This document shows, piece by piece, positions 12,902 through 24,379 of a DNA stretch of 64,000 nucleotides. Position 1 is the stretch's first letter. The number at the start of each line of letters is the position of its first letter. This stretch comes from Sphagnum compactum (lineage: Eukaryota > Bryophyta > Sphagnopsida > Sphagnales). The notes under the pieces were generated by a model. The model saw only the letters and a program-made list of their open reading frames with translations. It made no database searches and was not told the origin of the DNA. Location: NCBI GenBank assembly GCA_965153455.1, contig OZ234497.1, positions 16,175,872 through 16,239,871 of the forward strand, given 5' to 3'. A program made the position numbers and the translations under genes.

Positions 12902-13842
12902 CACCTCTAAAGTATGACTACACTGGTGTTAAGGGCTTGCAATTAACATTGCCTTAATAACAACAAAGTGCACTCAATCACAATATCACAATTTTAAACA
13001 TTGCTGGCTATGTTCTTTCTAAACAATATTTCAACGTGTTAATCACACATGATGTTAATTACTAACTACCAGCTTTGAGTTTGGAGTTTGCAATTTAGTT
13101 CATATAAGGTGAGAATATAAGGTACCCTCCAAATACACTCGGAATTTCTCCTAGTGCTTTACTACAAGTAAAACCTTGTCTTAAGACTGACCCAATACGA
13201 AGTTGCCCTTTCAAATGAACACAAATTCACACAATATAAATTCAAGAGAATCATGTTATCTTGAATTAGAGTTTAAATGTAGTAAGTAACTCTGCAAAAC
13301 TTTAGAGACTTTTGGGGGAGTCTTTTCAGTGAAAGAGCGACAGCTCTAACCGCTGCCAAGCTTTTATTTAAGCGCAGAAGAAACATACAGATCAGAAATA
13401 CTTGCGACAAAAGTCGTAAGGAATCCTGCACTGCGCAGACACAGAGAAAGAGAAAGAGAGAGAGGGCGGGGTTGGGGATGGTAGGGAAGCTGAGATCCAA
13501 GAACAACAACAGGGAAGCGCAAGAAGAAGAAGCAGAAGCTGCTGGTGAGAAGCAGCAATATTAACAGAAATATAAATACTGCTAAGCGTCTTGAAAGACT
13601 TTCCGACATACAAGTTTCCCTTCTAGCTAGCGCCCCACGATGCAAACGAGATGAAAAAAATATGTATATGGAACTAGTCTGTGAATGCCCAAACCAACTC
13701 CGACTAGGCCTCCTGCAGGCCGCGATCTTGCTCATGTCAAACGTAGCAAGAAATTCCGAGCGGTATGATCATAGAAGCTGGCCTGCTGTTGCTGCAAGCC
13801 CGGCCGCTGGCGCTCCTGCAGATCCTAGAACCCCGCCTGGGT

Positions 13843-14776
13843 CTAGAACCAACTGGACTTTTTCGGAGCCTGCTGAGCCTGCAGAAGGAACAGGGAGTTT
13901 TTTTTTTGGGTTTTGTTTTTGGTATTACATCCCGGCGGTGCAATGACACACGTCATGATCAAGACTAGATCATTACTCCCAGGAAAAAAAAAATTAAAAA
14001 ATTTGTGGGTCTAATTTCAAAATGCAGAAAGCAAATTGGAGTACCCGATCGATCGATCGATCAGAACAACAACGACAGAAACGACAGACGAATACATTCT
14101 GCTGCAGCTTCCAAGCTTGCAAGAGACAACAACTCACTAGAATGAGCAAAGAAGATCCGAGTAGCCATGAATTGTATAGATAGAGTCCAAGAACGGATCT
14201 GAGCAGCCATGAATTATATAGATTGAGTCCAAGAAGGAAACTTACAGTAGTGGAACCAGACTGATCAGTCCCAGTGTTTCCGGAGTCTCCATAGCCAGTA
14301 TCTTGGCCACCACCAGTCTGCGAGGAGGGGTCAGTGTATCCACCTCCGCCGGACTGAGCACCATAGCCACTTCCATCACCACCGCCTGCAGCTGACTGAT
14401 CTTGTCCTCCACCAGCTCCAAAGCTGGAAGGGTCTTGACCACTTTGGTCTTGCCCTGATCCATCTCCACCTCCTCCGTAGCTCGACTGGTCCTGGCCTCC
14501 TCCAAGGCCGCCAGACTGGTCTTGACTTGGGTCTTGTCCTCCTCCTCCAAAGCCACCAGACTGGTCTTGGCTTGGGTCTTGTTGTCCTCCTCCTGCTCCA
14601 AGGCTGGAGTCGTCTTGCTGGCCTTGGCCACCTCCATAGCCGGACTGGTCCTGACCTCCTCCACCGCTCAACTGGTCCTGTTGGTCTGATCCGCCATAGC
14701 CTGACTGATCGCCGCCACTCTGGTTAGCACCGCCGGACTGATCGTAACTGGAGTCGTCTTGTCCAAATCCCGACAT
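13843..14776 (-). CDS. Gly/Gln/Ser/Asp-rich low-complexity protein (2 exons), paralogue of the gene at 41.1 kb
   Basis: Exon 1 is 14776-14246 (177 codons); the donor is ACTACT|GTAAG, phase 0. A plausible exon 2 is 13878-13843, after CTTCTGCAG, encoding AQQAPKKSSWF and a TAG stop: 188 aa in all. The start ATG at 14776 opens MSGFGQDDSSYDQSGG. The frame is open further upstream, but that part is unlike the rest and covers the TATA region. The protein consists of irregular units of the type GGGQDQSGYGG / QDPSQDQSGG, has scattered Tyr, almost no Lys or Arg before exon 2, and is predicted disordered. No signal peptide or membrane segment is seen. It resembles FET- or prion-like low-complexity segments in composition only. 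The function is unknown. A close relative lies at 41122-41881 with the same intron phase, but that copy has a structured-looking tail absent here. The terminal exon is less certain than exon 1. Confidence 0.75.
13879..14245 (-). other. Intron of the first low-complexity gene, with internal repeats
   Basis: The 367-base intron has GTAAG at its donor and CTTCTGCAG at its acceptor on the minus strand. It contains a GATC/ATCG tetranucleotide run at about 14047-14062. It also contains a two-copy direct duplication of about 47 bases at 14150-14240 (phrase GCCATGAATT.TATAGAT.GAGTCCAAGAA). The homologous intron in the 41 kb gene is 175 bases and lacks these. Confidence 0.6.
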
Positions 14777-14935
14777 TGCGAGAGAGGGGAAAATACACAC
14801 ACAAGGCTCTGAAAGCAAAATGCACTCTGATAATTGCGCTGCTACTCCCAACCAAACTAGTGTTATGTGCAAGCAAATGTACAAGTAGTGGTAGTAGTAG
14901 TTGTTGTGGTGCCAATTCACAACACATGTTCCGCG

Positions 14936-14944
14936 TTTATATAA
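14936..14944 (-). promoter_or_regulatory. TATA box of the 13.8-14.8 kb gene
   Basis: The minus strand reads TTATATAAA, 160 bases upstream of the start codon at 14776. This gives a leader of roughly 130 bases. The paralogue at 41.1 kb has TATATAAAG at a closely similar distance (about 165-173 bases), which supports both as real core promoters. Confidence 0.65.
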
Positions 14945-15213
14945 CCTTTCGGTCCCTTGTTCTTTACCACCACCAAGCTTAAACTTGGTAGCTGAATTTC
15001 CGCATCCCAGATTCAACTCTTTTCTTTTTGTGGCCCAGGGGGCTCCAACCTATGTGCCTGTAGAGTCACATTTAGAAAAAAAATTGAAAATTAAGAAGTT
15101 AAGTGTTTTGGTACAACTATTTTTTATTTCCCTTTTTTTTGGGCAGGGGTTTCTACTTTCTTCTTTCTACTAAACTTACTTACCCCAAATTACTTAATTA
15201 CTTACTCCTCCAA

Positions 15214-15233
15214 CCCCCCCCCCCCCCCCCCCC
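15214..15233. repeat. Homopolymer run of 20 C
   Basis: Twenty consecutive cytosines. Such tracts are unusual in AT-rich plant DNA and can fold as an i-motif, with a G-quadruplex-capable opposite strand. The exact length is prone to sequencing error. Confidence 0.85.
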
Positions 15234-16495
15234 AATGGATACAAAGTAGCATAAAATATTTGGATATTCTGGAGCCTATTATTATCTTTTTTTAAATTTC
15301 TTTTCTTTTTTTGGGTTTTGGAGTCTGTTGTTTGTTTGTGTGATTGATGTCTACAACAGGTGTGATCTGATTTCATCTTGCAGATTTTTTTAAATAATAA
15401 AAAGCAAATTTTCCTACCATTAGGTTAAGTGCAGGTTCCACACTAGCTTTCTCAACATAGGCATGGCTGTAGGGTGTTGGCTACTTTTTGTCTAATAAGC
15501 TATCACAGTAGAGGGGAATATGCCAATGGACAATTTAAAGAGTGAAGCCCCTTAAAGGCTTTGCATGATCTTATTGAAGAATGACTTGTGAGTGTCCGCG
15601 GTATAATTTGGATGAAGTCTTTCAGGCTTCAAATATAACATGTTGTGAGATTGAGTCTCTCAGGCTTCAAATATAACATAGTGTGATATTGAGTTTGGAC
15701 TTTGAACTCGTAAATGTGCACAGCATGCAGATATGGACTTTGGACCCTTTCACTTGCAACATGAAGAGTTCCATTTCCTTCTGTCAAACAAAATTGTCAA
15801 ATTGTTTGTTTTCAGGTCACCTATTAAAGAATTTAAGCATTCCCGCAAAACTTTCTCTTCCATTTTATGTGTTGGGAATGGATAGGATGTATTTCTTACA
15901 ACCAGAGATTTTTAAATTTATTCTAACACCATTGTAAGATTGATAGTAGAGATGAGGCATGTTGTTTATCGAGGATAATTAAAAATTTAAGGTGAAATGG
16001 GTCACTAACTTTTGTCGGTGGAGAGGATTATTTGTTGTTTATTTAATTTTATGAGGACTTTTAGATCATTCTCCCCCTCCCCTTTCTTTTTTTATTATTA
16101 ATACTTTTTGGGTGTTTAGAATGCCGCAACTTTGGGAAGTAAGAAAGGGGGTGGGGGTCCACCAATCCCAGCTGAAAAATCAGGCTGCTGACGTCCTGAC
16201 TTCAGCCACAACCAGTCCAAAGGTCCAATATCCTTGCATTAGCAGTTGTTGGCTTTGCACTTCCACCACAGAATGGGGCAAAATTACTTGTTTGTTTATT
16301 TATTTATTTTGGCACAAGTGAAAATATCCATTGGAAAAAGGAAGGGGCAGAATAATTTTGTACATTTCAAGTTTTCATTTTTGGCTTTCCTGATTGGATC
16401 ATGGCCACAAAACGTGTCTTTCTATTTATATTACCTAGTAAACTGTTATTTCTTTTACAACAAATTGACCCATATAGGACTTATCATTGCAATTT

Positions 16496-16508
16496 GGGGG
16501 GGGGGGGG
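16496..16508. repeat. Homopolymer run of 13 G
   Basis: Thirteen consecutive guanines followed by GTGTGAGAGGGGGTGGTG. The combined tract could form a G-quadruplex on the + strand. It lies about 1.3 kb from the C20 run. The length may be uncertain. Confidence 0.8.
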
Positions 16509-16837
16509 TGTGAGAGGGGGTGGTGCAATGAGGTGTGCAATGAAGGGCGTAGGGCGTTGACTACAACGAAATTCTAACCTACTATATCAACCAATGTGCA
16601 CACAATCTGTTCCCTACAAGGGATGGGCCGAGTGGTTGCACTTGCAGATGTTAGTCAGGTTTTGTCGAATTGTCCATGAAACGGTGGTGGGGGAAAAGAT
16701 CTAAAGCTGCAACTTTCTTAAAGTGGTGCCTCATAAGAAGTTCCCAGCAAAAGTTTTATGCTCATTTTTGGGCCAGGCTCCCTATAATTGAGGCTTCGAT
16801 AAGCGTGCAAATTGAATGGCTCCCCCTTGGGCAGGTA

Positions 16838-17015
16838 GGGTTAAGAATATTAGAACATCTTGAGAGTGCGCCCCTTTGAGAACTTGCTTTTATCAACATT
16901 CATCGATTGTTGGCCTGTGCCCTAAAATCGGGTTAAGAATATTTGAATGTATTGAGAGTCCGTCCCTTCAAGAACTTGCTTTTATCACCATTCGTCCAAT
17001 GTTGGCTTGCTTGTG
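16838..17015. repeat. Two-copy tandem duplication, period about 93 bp
   Basis: GGGTTAAGAATATT at 16838 recurs at about 16931, and GAACTTGCTTTTATCA.CATTC appears in both units. Divergence is moderate. No coding role is apparent. Confidence 0.6.
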
Positions 17016-18609
17016 CACAGTTGATCAGGTGAAATCAGTATTTCTCAATAGTCAATTGTAGGGAGCCTCTCAATTATGTGGCAGCACAACATTGGACATC
17101 AGCTCCGGAGTTATATATCATGTTGTGTTTGCTTTCTGATATTTTCGTACCTCTCTAACACCTTTTTTCCATGTTCCTCATCAGTGGTTGGCTGAACTCA
17201 TCATAACCTACCCTCTAGAGTGTCCACTTATCAATACGCTTGGCACTGTATGGTTGACTACATGCGGTAATGTTATGTGACTTCATGATGCATTCACACT
17301 TGATGTTAAGTCAGTGTTAAATGAAAATCTAGGTGGCATCCTAGGTGGCATGCAATGTTAAATAGGTGATAGCTCAATGTTAAATGAATGTTAGCTATCA
17401 CTTGAACCTTGGAAGTATGTTATCGACAAGTTTTATGAAAGGGGATCCAGATCACAACAACATTGCATTGGAATGTGTCATGTATGTAACAACAATTCAT
17501 AGAGGAATTGAAACACCTGCCATTGCTTAAGCACAATTCATGCGCTTATGGTAACAAATTTGGCCTATTGATAATCAATAAAGTTTTCAAAGTTAATTAG
17601 TAGAGAGCTGAAGGAGTCATCATGTGATGATTTACCTGACTATTTAGGTCTGGCACACCATGCCTATCATAAATCTTTGGTGCATTCATCCATGTGAAAA
17701 TTTTAACACATGATCCCCTTTTAAAATTGTTCAAACTTCACACTATAAATAAATATATCGCAGTCCATGAGTATCACAAAATCCTTACTACTTACCATTT
17801 ACATGCGGGTTGAGTGCTCACTTGAACCTTGTTGATTAAATAACAGGAAAATTTGTGAATTGGAATGCAATTGTTATTAGGGTTTTTTGTTATACAATTC
17901 TGTGGTTTTGAAAGTCTGCAATTTTTTTTCATTTTCTCTTATAGAAAATCAGTCAAATCTACACCAAAAAACGATTTCCCCAGAATTTTTCAATTTTTCT
18001 TTTTGTCTCCAACTGGTGAAAATTCGCCCCAAAGAAAAAAAAAACCCTGAATTTGCTATATGTATTGGCAAGTTATTGTCAGATTGTTACTTTTGCATTG
18101 GGATGTCTAGGAAGCTAGTTGGAAATAATATGCAAGGGACACATGCTCTTCTCATTAGTGATATGTGAATACAAATGACACTTTTGGAACCGGTGACTAT
18201 TACAATGTCGAACAATGTTACTTTTCACTTTTGTATATAGCCTAGTTTGAGATTGTTTTGGGTTGGGGTGAAAATTTTAATGGCACATGAGCTTCCCTCT
18301 AAAATATACAACAATTCTATACAGAGTTATAAGGTTAACTTTTGAATATATTTATACCTGAAGATTTGGAGACTCAAAATTGATGTCTGGCCAGTTGATT
18401 TGTATTGGAATTTTGGTCCAACCTCTATTCGTGTATTAAAGATGAAGTTGTCACTTGCCTATAATTGTTTTCATATGGCCTTCTTTTTAGTCCCGTTACA
18501 GGAGCACAATGGACAGGTCTTCTTGACCTAACTGTTGTGCAAAATCCACCTGCCCATTGTGTAAATCCATGTGCCCATTATGCAAATAATGAAAACCATT
18601 ATGTATAGA

Positions 18610-18718
18610 GTAAAGCCCCAGGCCAAGGGCATTATCGGAATAAGGGTCTAGGCCCGTGCAACAACACAAAGCCAAGCATTGGCACTATTGTGATAATGCC
18701 CTTGCATGAGGGTTTTAC
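18610..18718. mobile_element. Palindromic MITE-like element, copy 2
   Basis: The left arm GTAAAGCCCCAGGCCAAGGG continues into CATTATC. The right arm read on the minus strand is GTAAAACCCTCATGCAAGGG followed by CATTATC, so the ends form an imperfect inverted repeat of about 27 bp. A GGAATAAGGG motif follows the left arm as in the element at 11724-11824, suggesting one family of short fold-back elements. Not coding. Confidence 0.6.
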
Positions 18719-20358
18719 AAGACTTAAAATTGTAAGAGAGTTTTTTTTGGTCTAAATGGTGTGGATTTGTTATTATATCTTAGGTGATGAAGGCGCATGT
18801 AGAATCTCTTTAATGAACGTGCATGATAATTAAGTCAAGAGGTGATAGGAACTTGGAGGAAGTATTGATTATCAAGGAAGTTGTAATTAGTAGCTTAGGT
18901 AGTAACTCAAATGCAATGAACGTGGATTGTAATCATTCAAGAGTTGACTTGATCAAGATCAGGCTTTATAAAAAAGCCATGAAGCAAGCTAAGGAAGAGA
19001 AATGCCCAACTAGGAAGCAAAGCAGCAACCTTGAGAATGGATGAAAAATTACCCAAGATGAGGTGCCTTGCAAATATACAAACTCTGCTAGGTCTTTATG
19101 TTATGGAGCATGGGTACAGGCCATTGTGCCGATTTTGCTGCGCACTCAGGAATTTTGGCGCACCTTGCCCAAATTCTCCAGAGGCGCCTCAAGAGGTGCA
19201 ATTTACCTGGCATGTTCTATAACACACAATGTGGTTTTAGATAGGCAGCCCTGATCTCTAAAACTCACAGTTGCTGATCAGGGAACTGTGAGATTTCCAG
19301 AAGTTCGTTGAATGTGGCCTAGATTTTGATGTGCATTGAACATGGCCCAGATTTTTTTTCTGGCATCAATGATCAAAGACAAAGCAACGGTGGTGGATGT
19401 AAATGGATCATATAAAATTACGAGGGAAGCCTTTTGAATGTACACTCAGGATACACAAGATATGCCCTTTGCTGGAGGTTGCTGGGACTTCAGGGGCCTA
19501 ATACCATAATAAGTAGCCTCGTTCAACTGCAAGATGCCTAATAATTACTTTACAGTAGCATGGACTCGGTAATCTTTCGCTCTTAGAAGTTGCAAAATTG
19601 GATGATGAAGGTATTGTCTTTCATCTGGCCACTGCTGCATAAAGTACTCGCTGAAAATTAAGCTTGTAGGTAGTCAGATGTCGGTTTAAGCAGCAGGGTT
19701 TTACATTGCTGCATAAGAGTGAGGATGGCCACACTATATGCATTCGTCGGTGACTCCCATGGCTCAGCTCCATCATTTATGAAATTTTAGCTGGTTCTTT
19801 ATGTTGGGTAATGCCTATCTGCCAGAGCTTCTGGAAACACAAGGCCCCATGCTTGGCTCCACCTTGCATAGAACCTTTGTTGGACGAAAGGCCCCACCCT
19901 AAGGCCCTTTAACCGTACCTATTTGTTTTAAACGACCACCCCCTCTATGTATCTTATTACTTTGAATTCACAAGGTTGGTGGCGATGTGGCAACCTGCTG
20001 TCGACTTGATAAAGTTCATCAATGACAAGCCCATACTGACAATGCATAGTTGTATCATTTTTTTTCTCTTTCGGTGAAACGTTTCCCCCTTTGTTTCGAG
20101 ACACACTTAAATACTACCTAATGAGTTTTGTCTGGTGCACTTCCCAACGAGCTATGTGTGGCCCATTTCCCGGATGTTCCCCCTGCCCCACTTTTTTCCT
20201 AATTTGTTCGGATCTTTGCTTTGGATGAAGACTCAGAAGTCAATTTCACGAGCAAAAAAAGTGACTCAAGTCTTGAGTGAAGTTGGTTTCTTCATGCAGC
20301 CCACATTCCCAGAACACTCCTGCTCTTGGCCATTACCCTACACTTAATTAAGACATGA

Positions 20359-20452
20359 TATTTATAATGTTTAGAAGCAACAAAAATAACAACTTTGGGG
20401 TTTATAACCACTGGACCACCGTGGGTGCTGGTTCACTCAAGGCCCTACAAAG
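20359..20452. repeat. Dispersed repeat ending GTGCTGGTTCACTC (three copies in the window)
   Basis: The motif series ATAATGTTTAGAAGCAAC ... TTTGGGGTTTATAACCA ... GTGGGTGCTGGTTCACTCAA recurs at 32996-33082 and, less completely, at 38935-38984. It may be the end of a mobile element family. No boundaries or duplications could be fixed. Confidence 0.5.
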
Positions 20453-21154
20453 CATGAGAAAAAGAGGTTGAAAAAGAGTGTTTCTAGCCTAGTGAAAATG
20501 AAGTTCTGTTACTTATTTCTTGCTTGATTCAGGGTAGGAGACAAAAGGGGCCTCGCAGGTTTCAACTCAGTGACTTTGTTTCTCTGCCAATAGGTAGGAT
20601 GGAGTCAGTGGGCCTCAGAAGTGATGCTACTTATTAGATGCACTTCTAAAGGTACAGACAGATACAGCAATTTTGTCTTCCACTCGTGTCGTTTAGTCTC
20701 ACCATTGCATTTCTGGTTTTCATGAAAATAATCTCTAGAGCCCAGGATTTTTCCCAGGAACTTGGACTGAAACAGTGTGACAAGTGTAAATTATGAACAT
20801 CGGATCTATATACTTCTCGGTCCAAAATAAGTGTGGGCAGATAAGGTGCTTTGGTGGACAAGCTTTGCAATTGGGTATCTGCCCCCAAAGTTCAGGGTCC
20901 AAGATCAGCTCTCCACAACCTGATATGGGCTGCCAGGTTTGCAAATTTGGCTCTTCCCACAATTTATAACCCTATGATTCAAATGGGATATTGTCAATGC
21001 CTCTTGGAGTTGACATCATCAATTTTGGAGTTGTGAAGTTGGGGAAGTCATCTTGTCTCATAGGTAGTGCCCTTGCCATCGGTTTTATTTTAAGGATCTT
21101 GAAAGTGGCTCTTGTGTGCTTGAGCTCATAACTCAAGTGGCTACTCTCATGCCC

Positions 21155-21345
21155 ATATTTGCCTTGGCATCTTTGCACCCTCACCTTCGTCCATGCTCCT
21201 CGCTAAACACATTAGCACCTAAACTACCTACACATGGCAAGCCACACACTTGGTGAGTTCCGGCATTCAAACTTCTCTTGTAACTTAAGGTTAACCCCAA
21301 TCTCTAGACGGCTACGAATCAACTTGTTGTGGACTTCCCAAATGG
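21155..21345 (-). repeat. Probable 3' LTR fragment of the chromovirus
   Basis: It aligns with 28755-28955 over about 200 bp; shared text includes CTACACATGGCAAGC.AC.CACTTGGTGAG and TTGTTGT....TTCCCAA. The position, beyond the chromodomain on the downstream side of a minus-strand element, fits the 3' LTR. On the minus strand the shared block would start TGGGAA. I could not find a convincing polypurine tract or the exact ends, so LTR status is an inference. Confidence 0.45.
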
Positions 21346-22355
21346 TACAAAGTCTCGTCACATAGGATTACCATTTTTCGTCTCATGGCCTAATTACATA
21401 CTTGTGTCTAGTTCAAGGACTAAACATGCTGAGGACATCTCCTCAGCCCTTTTCTCAAACCTTCACTTGTTGGCACCTATGCGGCTCATGAGTGCTATCA
21501 AACTAGGAGTCGAACCCAACCCAACATTTAAACTCATAACCCAATCCACCATGGGGGCCGCCTTGCAGTGGTTCAGACTTGGGCCTCAACTAGGCAAATC
21601 GTTCACATCAGGGTCCACTTAAAAGGGCATGTCACTTTTCCCCACTTTAGAGATGTTAATGTCCTCACTGACGTTATTAAAGGTGACCACCCTTGATCAC
21701 TTTTGCCACCTTCCTCCCTTTGATTCAGATTGGTGGGATTGGTTAGATTTCGATCAAAGGAGACCATTCATGGTATGTCTTTGTATTCTCAGCGTAAGAG
21801 GAATTATTGAATGTGTTTTTTGCTTTCGCCCAATGCGCTCACTCATTATGTCTTCCCCAAAACTCCCTTTCATGGCCCTTTCTTCTTTTCTTGGAGTCCA
21901 CTTCGAATCCAACTTGAAGATTCGATCGCCATATCGAATAAGGGTTGCAAATGTGTTAATAAATAGTGTCAAATCGGGCTTTACAATTTGAATCCCCTTT
22001 ACCCAAACAAGACATGATTCGTGAAAAAAAGTTTGACTTCTCCAATTGAAGATGTACAATTTTGTTCACACACCACCATTCTAATCTTGCTTGATCAAGC
22101 TTTAGAGTTTTTCAATTCAAATTCAACTATAAGTCCATTTTCATTAGTTGTCACCTCCTTACTTTTTTCAACCGCTTCTTCCACCATAAACCTCAACCTT
22201 CTCGTTGTTAACCATGTTCATGATAACCCTAAACCCATGTTGATTATTAAGGTGAATTTGTTTTGTTAATTTGGGGGTGTTTTCCCCCATTTTAAACTTG
22301 GGATTCATGCGCTCATCAACACTTAAGCCAATTTTAGGTGGGTCATTTTTTTTTT

Positions 22356-22571
22356 TCAAGTTCTCTTCACTCCAAATTTGTGACCCCTTTCTTGTTCAAG
22401 TTTGGCCACCATGTCCAGAAGATGGTCCAAGTAGGCAGGTTTCATCCACATTGTTTCCTTGTGATGGTAGCCCTTGTATTTTATTAGATACTTTTCGCTT
22501 CTAAGGTATGTTTGCCTCATGTGAAATATGTTTTCAATTTCGGCTACTAACCTATATTTGATGGCATCCAC
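22356..22571 (-). pseudogene. Chromodomain at the end of chromovirus pol
   Basis: Residues VAEIENIFHMRQTYLRSEKY then LIKYKGYHHKETMWMKPAYL show the chromodomain pattern: E-I-E-x-I, a Tyr-Leu-Ile-Lys-Tyr-Lys-Gly core, then a Trp followed by a helix (AYLDHLLDMVAKLEQE). Chromodomains in this position define plant chromoviruses and are thought to guide integration to heterochromatin. It follows the integrase remnant after only about 40 bases, so the usual linker and GPY/F-type module are missing. Confidence 0.8.
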
Positions 22572-22612
22572 ATCTGGTCATACCTTCCAATAGCTTCCTT
22601 GGAAGGTTCCCT

Positions 22613-23194
22613 TCATTCCATGGGAATGGTTAAGTCCATTGGCTTCTTGGTTTCCTTTCTCAACGCTAATTCACATGGAGACATTTTTGTCACTAAATGC
22701 ATTGTGGAGTTATAACAAAACTCTACTAAGTTTAGATCTTCACCTTTATCTCTTTGATAAACGTTCACATAATTTCTGAAATATTGGTTCAACATTTTAT
22801 TGACCCTTTCTGTTTGGCCATTGGTTTGTGAGTGTAATGCTATACCAAAAGACAATTTTGTCCCCACCTTTTGGACTAAATGTTTCCAAAAGCCCATCAT
22901 AAACTTGGGATTCTTTTCACCAACAATGAATTGTAGCATCCCATGGTGCCTAACCCACATGTTAAAAAATAACTTCAACGAGTCAAAAGTTATTGCGATC
23001 GCTTTTGTTGGAACCATTTTTGCCAATTTGAGAAATTGATCAATTACTATTAGAATGGTGTCCATTCCATTCCACTTAAAAAGTTGAGTTATGAAGTCCA
23101 TGGAGACACCCTCCCATGGCTCATTGGGGATTGGTAGAGGTTTGGGTGAAAGCACACTAGGGTGGAACAAAAATGACACATCGTGACAATCCAT
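22613..23194 (-). pseudogene. Integrase catalytic core of the chromovirus
   Basis: The minus-strand frame contains PLPIPNEPWEGVSMDFITQL (first catalytic Asp in MDFI), VVRHHG-type and FIVGEKNPKF segments where the second catalytic Asp (normally in SDRD) is replaced, and the C-terminal helix region SQTNGQTERVNKMLNQYFRN containing the conserved NGQTERVN with the Glu. It ends in KKPMDLTIPME. The loss of the second Asp and the truncation of everything between this and the chromodomain mean it cannot be active. Confidence 0.85.
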
Positions 23195-23205
23195 TTTTAG
23201 TCCAT

Positions 23206-23793
23206 TATGAAATAAAATAAATTAGGAAAGTATGACAAAAACATGCAAAAACAAAATACTTTGAATCAAATGGGCCACGTGGCAAGGTGTTATAAGATAT
23301 TTTTCCATAAATATTTAAGCATATTTAGCTTATTTTATGATAATCTTATACTTGAAATATAAGCATCTAAATCATTATTTTCAACAAATGAAGGATATCC
23401 TTCAAAAGCTTCATACTTGATACACATTTCAAAATTTAATCATAGAATCTTTTCAAATTGTCTTATTTAATATCAATTTGCCACAATACTATATTACCAT
23501 TAAGTCATTTATTCATAAAAGACATTATATCAAGGTGTTTTGAGTCCATTTAATTTATCCTTGACTAAACATGTGTTTTTGTACAACTTTAAAAATCCAT
23601 AACAAATTGAATACCAAAGATTTGACCAATTTGAAGATAATGTTGTGATTTATGAGTTCTTTTTATCATGAGTCCCATGTCATCATTTGCACATATCAAT
23701 TGGAATAAACTACTATTGAAAATTTTAAAACTATGAAAAATGGACTCTTGGACATCTAAGTGTAACACCTTAATGTGTTTTCATTCATTTGTA
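23206..23793. mobile_element. 588-bp insertion in the integrase, 8-bp target duplication TAGTCCAT
   Basis: TAGTCCAT occurs at 23198-23205 and at 23794-23801. The sequence between them is AT-rich, non-coding and splits the integrase between its zinc-binding domain and catalytic core. Removing it together with one copy of the octamer restores an uninterrupted minus-strand frame across the junction, independent support for an insertion. An 8-bp duplication fits a hAT-type element. Terminal inverted repeats are weak at best (TATGAAATAAAA against TACAAATGAATG), so the class is tentative. Confidence 0.7.
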
Positions 23794-23967
23794 TAGTCCA
23801 TACTTCTTTTTATAAATGGATTTTATACTTTGGCATTTCACACAAGTGTGAAAGAAATGCTCTATGTCCTCTTTCATTTCAGGCCAATAGAATTTCCTCC
23901 TTATAAGCACTCTCGTGGTCTGTTCTCCACAGTGCCCTGCCATGGGCACATCATGCTTCTCTTGCAT
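23785..23967 (-). pseudogene. Integrase HHCC zinc-binding domain of the chromovirus
   Basis: The frame reads HDVPMAGHCGEQTTRVLIRR, then KFYWPEMKEDIEHFFHTCVK followed by CQ. The two His and the C-x2-C pair give the HHCC zinc finger at the start of retroelement integrases. The reading frame is cut at its 3' end by the 588-bp insertion at 23206-23793 (the last few codons of the frame lie in the inserted DNA). Confidence 0.85.
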
Positions 23968-24379
23968 GATTCCTTACTAGCACATAAATTTGGGACTACA
24001 TCCATTTCAATAGTCTTTCCTTCAAATTGATGCCTTACACTTTTTTTTTGATCTTGCAATTTTTTAAAGTATTTTTAAGCAAAGGGATCTTACACATAGG
24101 CCCACTTATCTTCCGTTCAAGGCTATTTTCCTCCTTGAAGGTGGCCCTTAGTGCCTAAATTTTGGTCGGGGGTTTTTCCACTTCAAAATCCCCCTTTTGA
24201 TTCAACACATCAAGAATTACATTTTTTCGACATGATTTGTGAATTAATTCCACATTTAGCAATGCCAAGATATCGTGCCATCTCAGCTACTTCGTTAAGG
24301 CCCTTGGTTGGGTTTCAAAATATTTGCAAGAATCCTTTTATGAACTTTTGGAAAAAGTTGGCTAAGTTTAGGAAGGATT

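Larger units (their letters stand above)
11093..13842. other. Non-coding region between the synthase and the first low-complexity gene
   Basis: The first few hundred bases should be the 3' UTR of the synthase. The remainder holds a palindromic MITE-like element (11724-11824) and a dispersed repeat copy (12759-12901). Its right part is probably the 3' UTR of the minus-strand low-complexity gene. The minus-strand frame at 13364-13735 is hydrophobic but looks like the antisense of a purine-rich UTR. Confidence 0.5.
14950..21150. other. Non-coding region with homopolymers, small duplications and one palindromic element
   Basis: No gene is recognisable. The interval contains a C20 run (15214-15233), a G13 run (16496-16508), a two-copy duplication (16838-17015), a palindromic MITE-like element (18610-18718) and one copy of a repeat shared with 33.0 and 38.9 kb (20359-20452). 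Short frames at 16112-17061 and 18823-19254 have no supportable product. Confidence 0.5.

Noticed and set aside
13364-13735. Hydrophobic 123-aa minus-strand frame with a membrane-like segment
   Set aside because: It is the complement of a purine-rich stretch in the probable 3' UTR of the low-complexity gene. The hydrophobicity comes from CTC/TTC-rich codons and there is no family match.
16620-16680. GGGCCGAGTGGTTG as a tRNA or SINE A box
   Set aside because: The A-box-like word is followed by only a poor B-box match, with no cloverleaf, no tail and no target duplication. It is much weaker than the 63.2 kb SINE.
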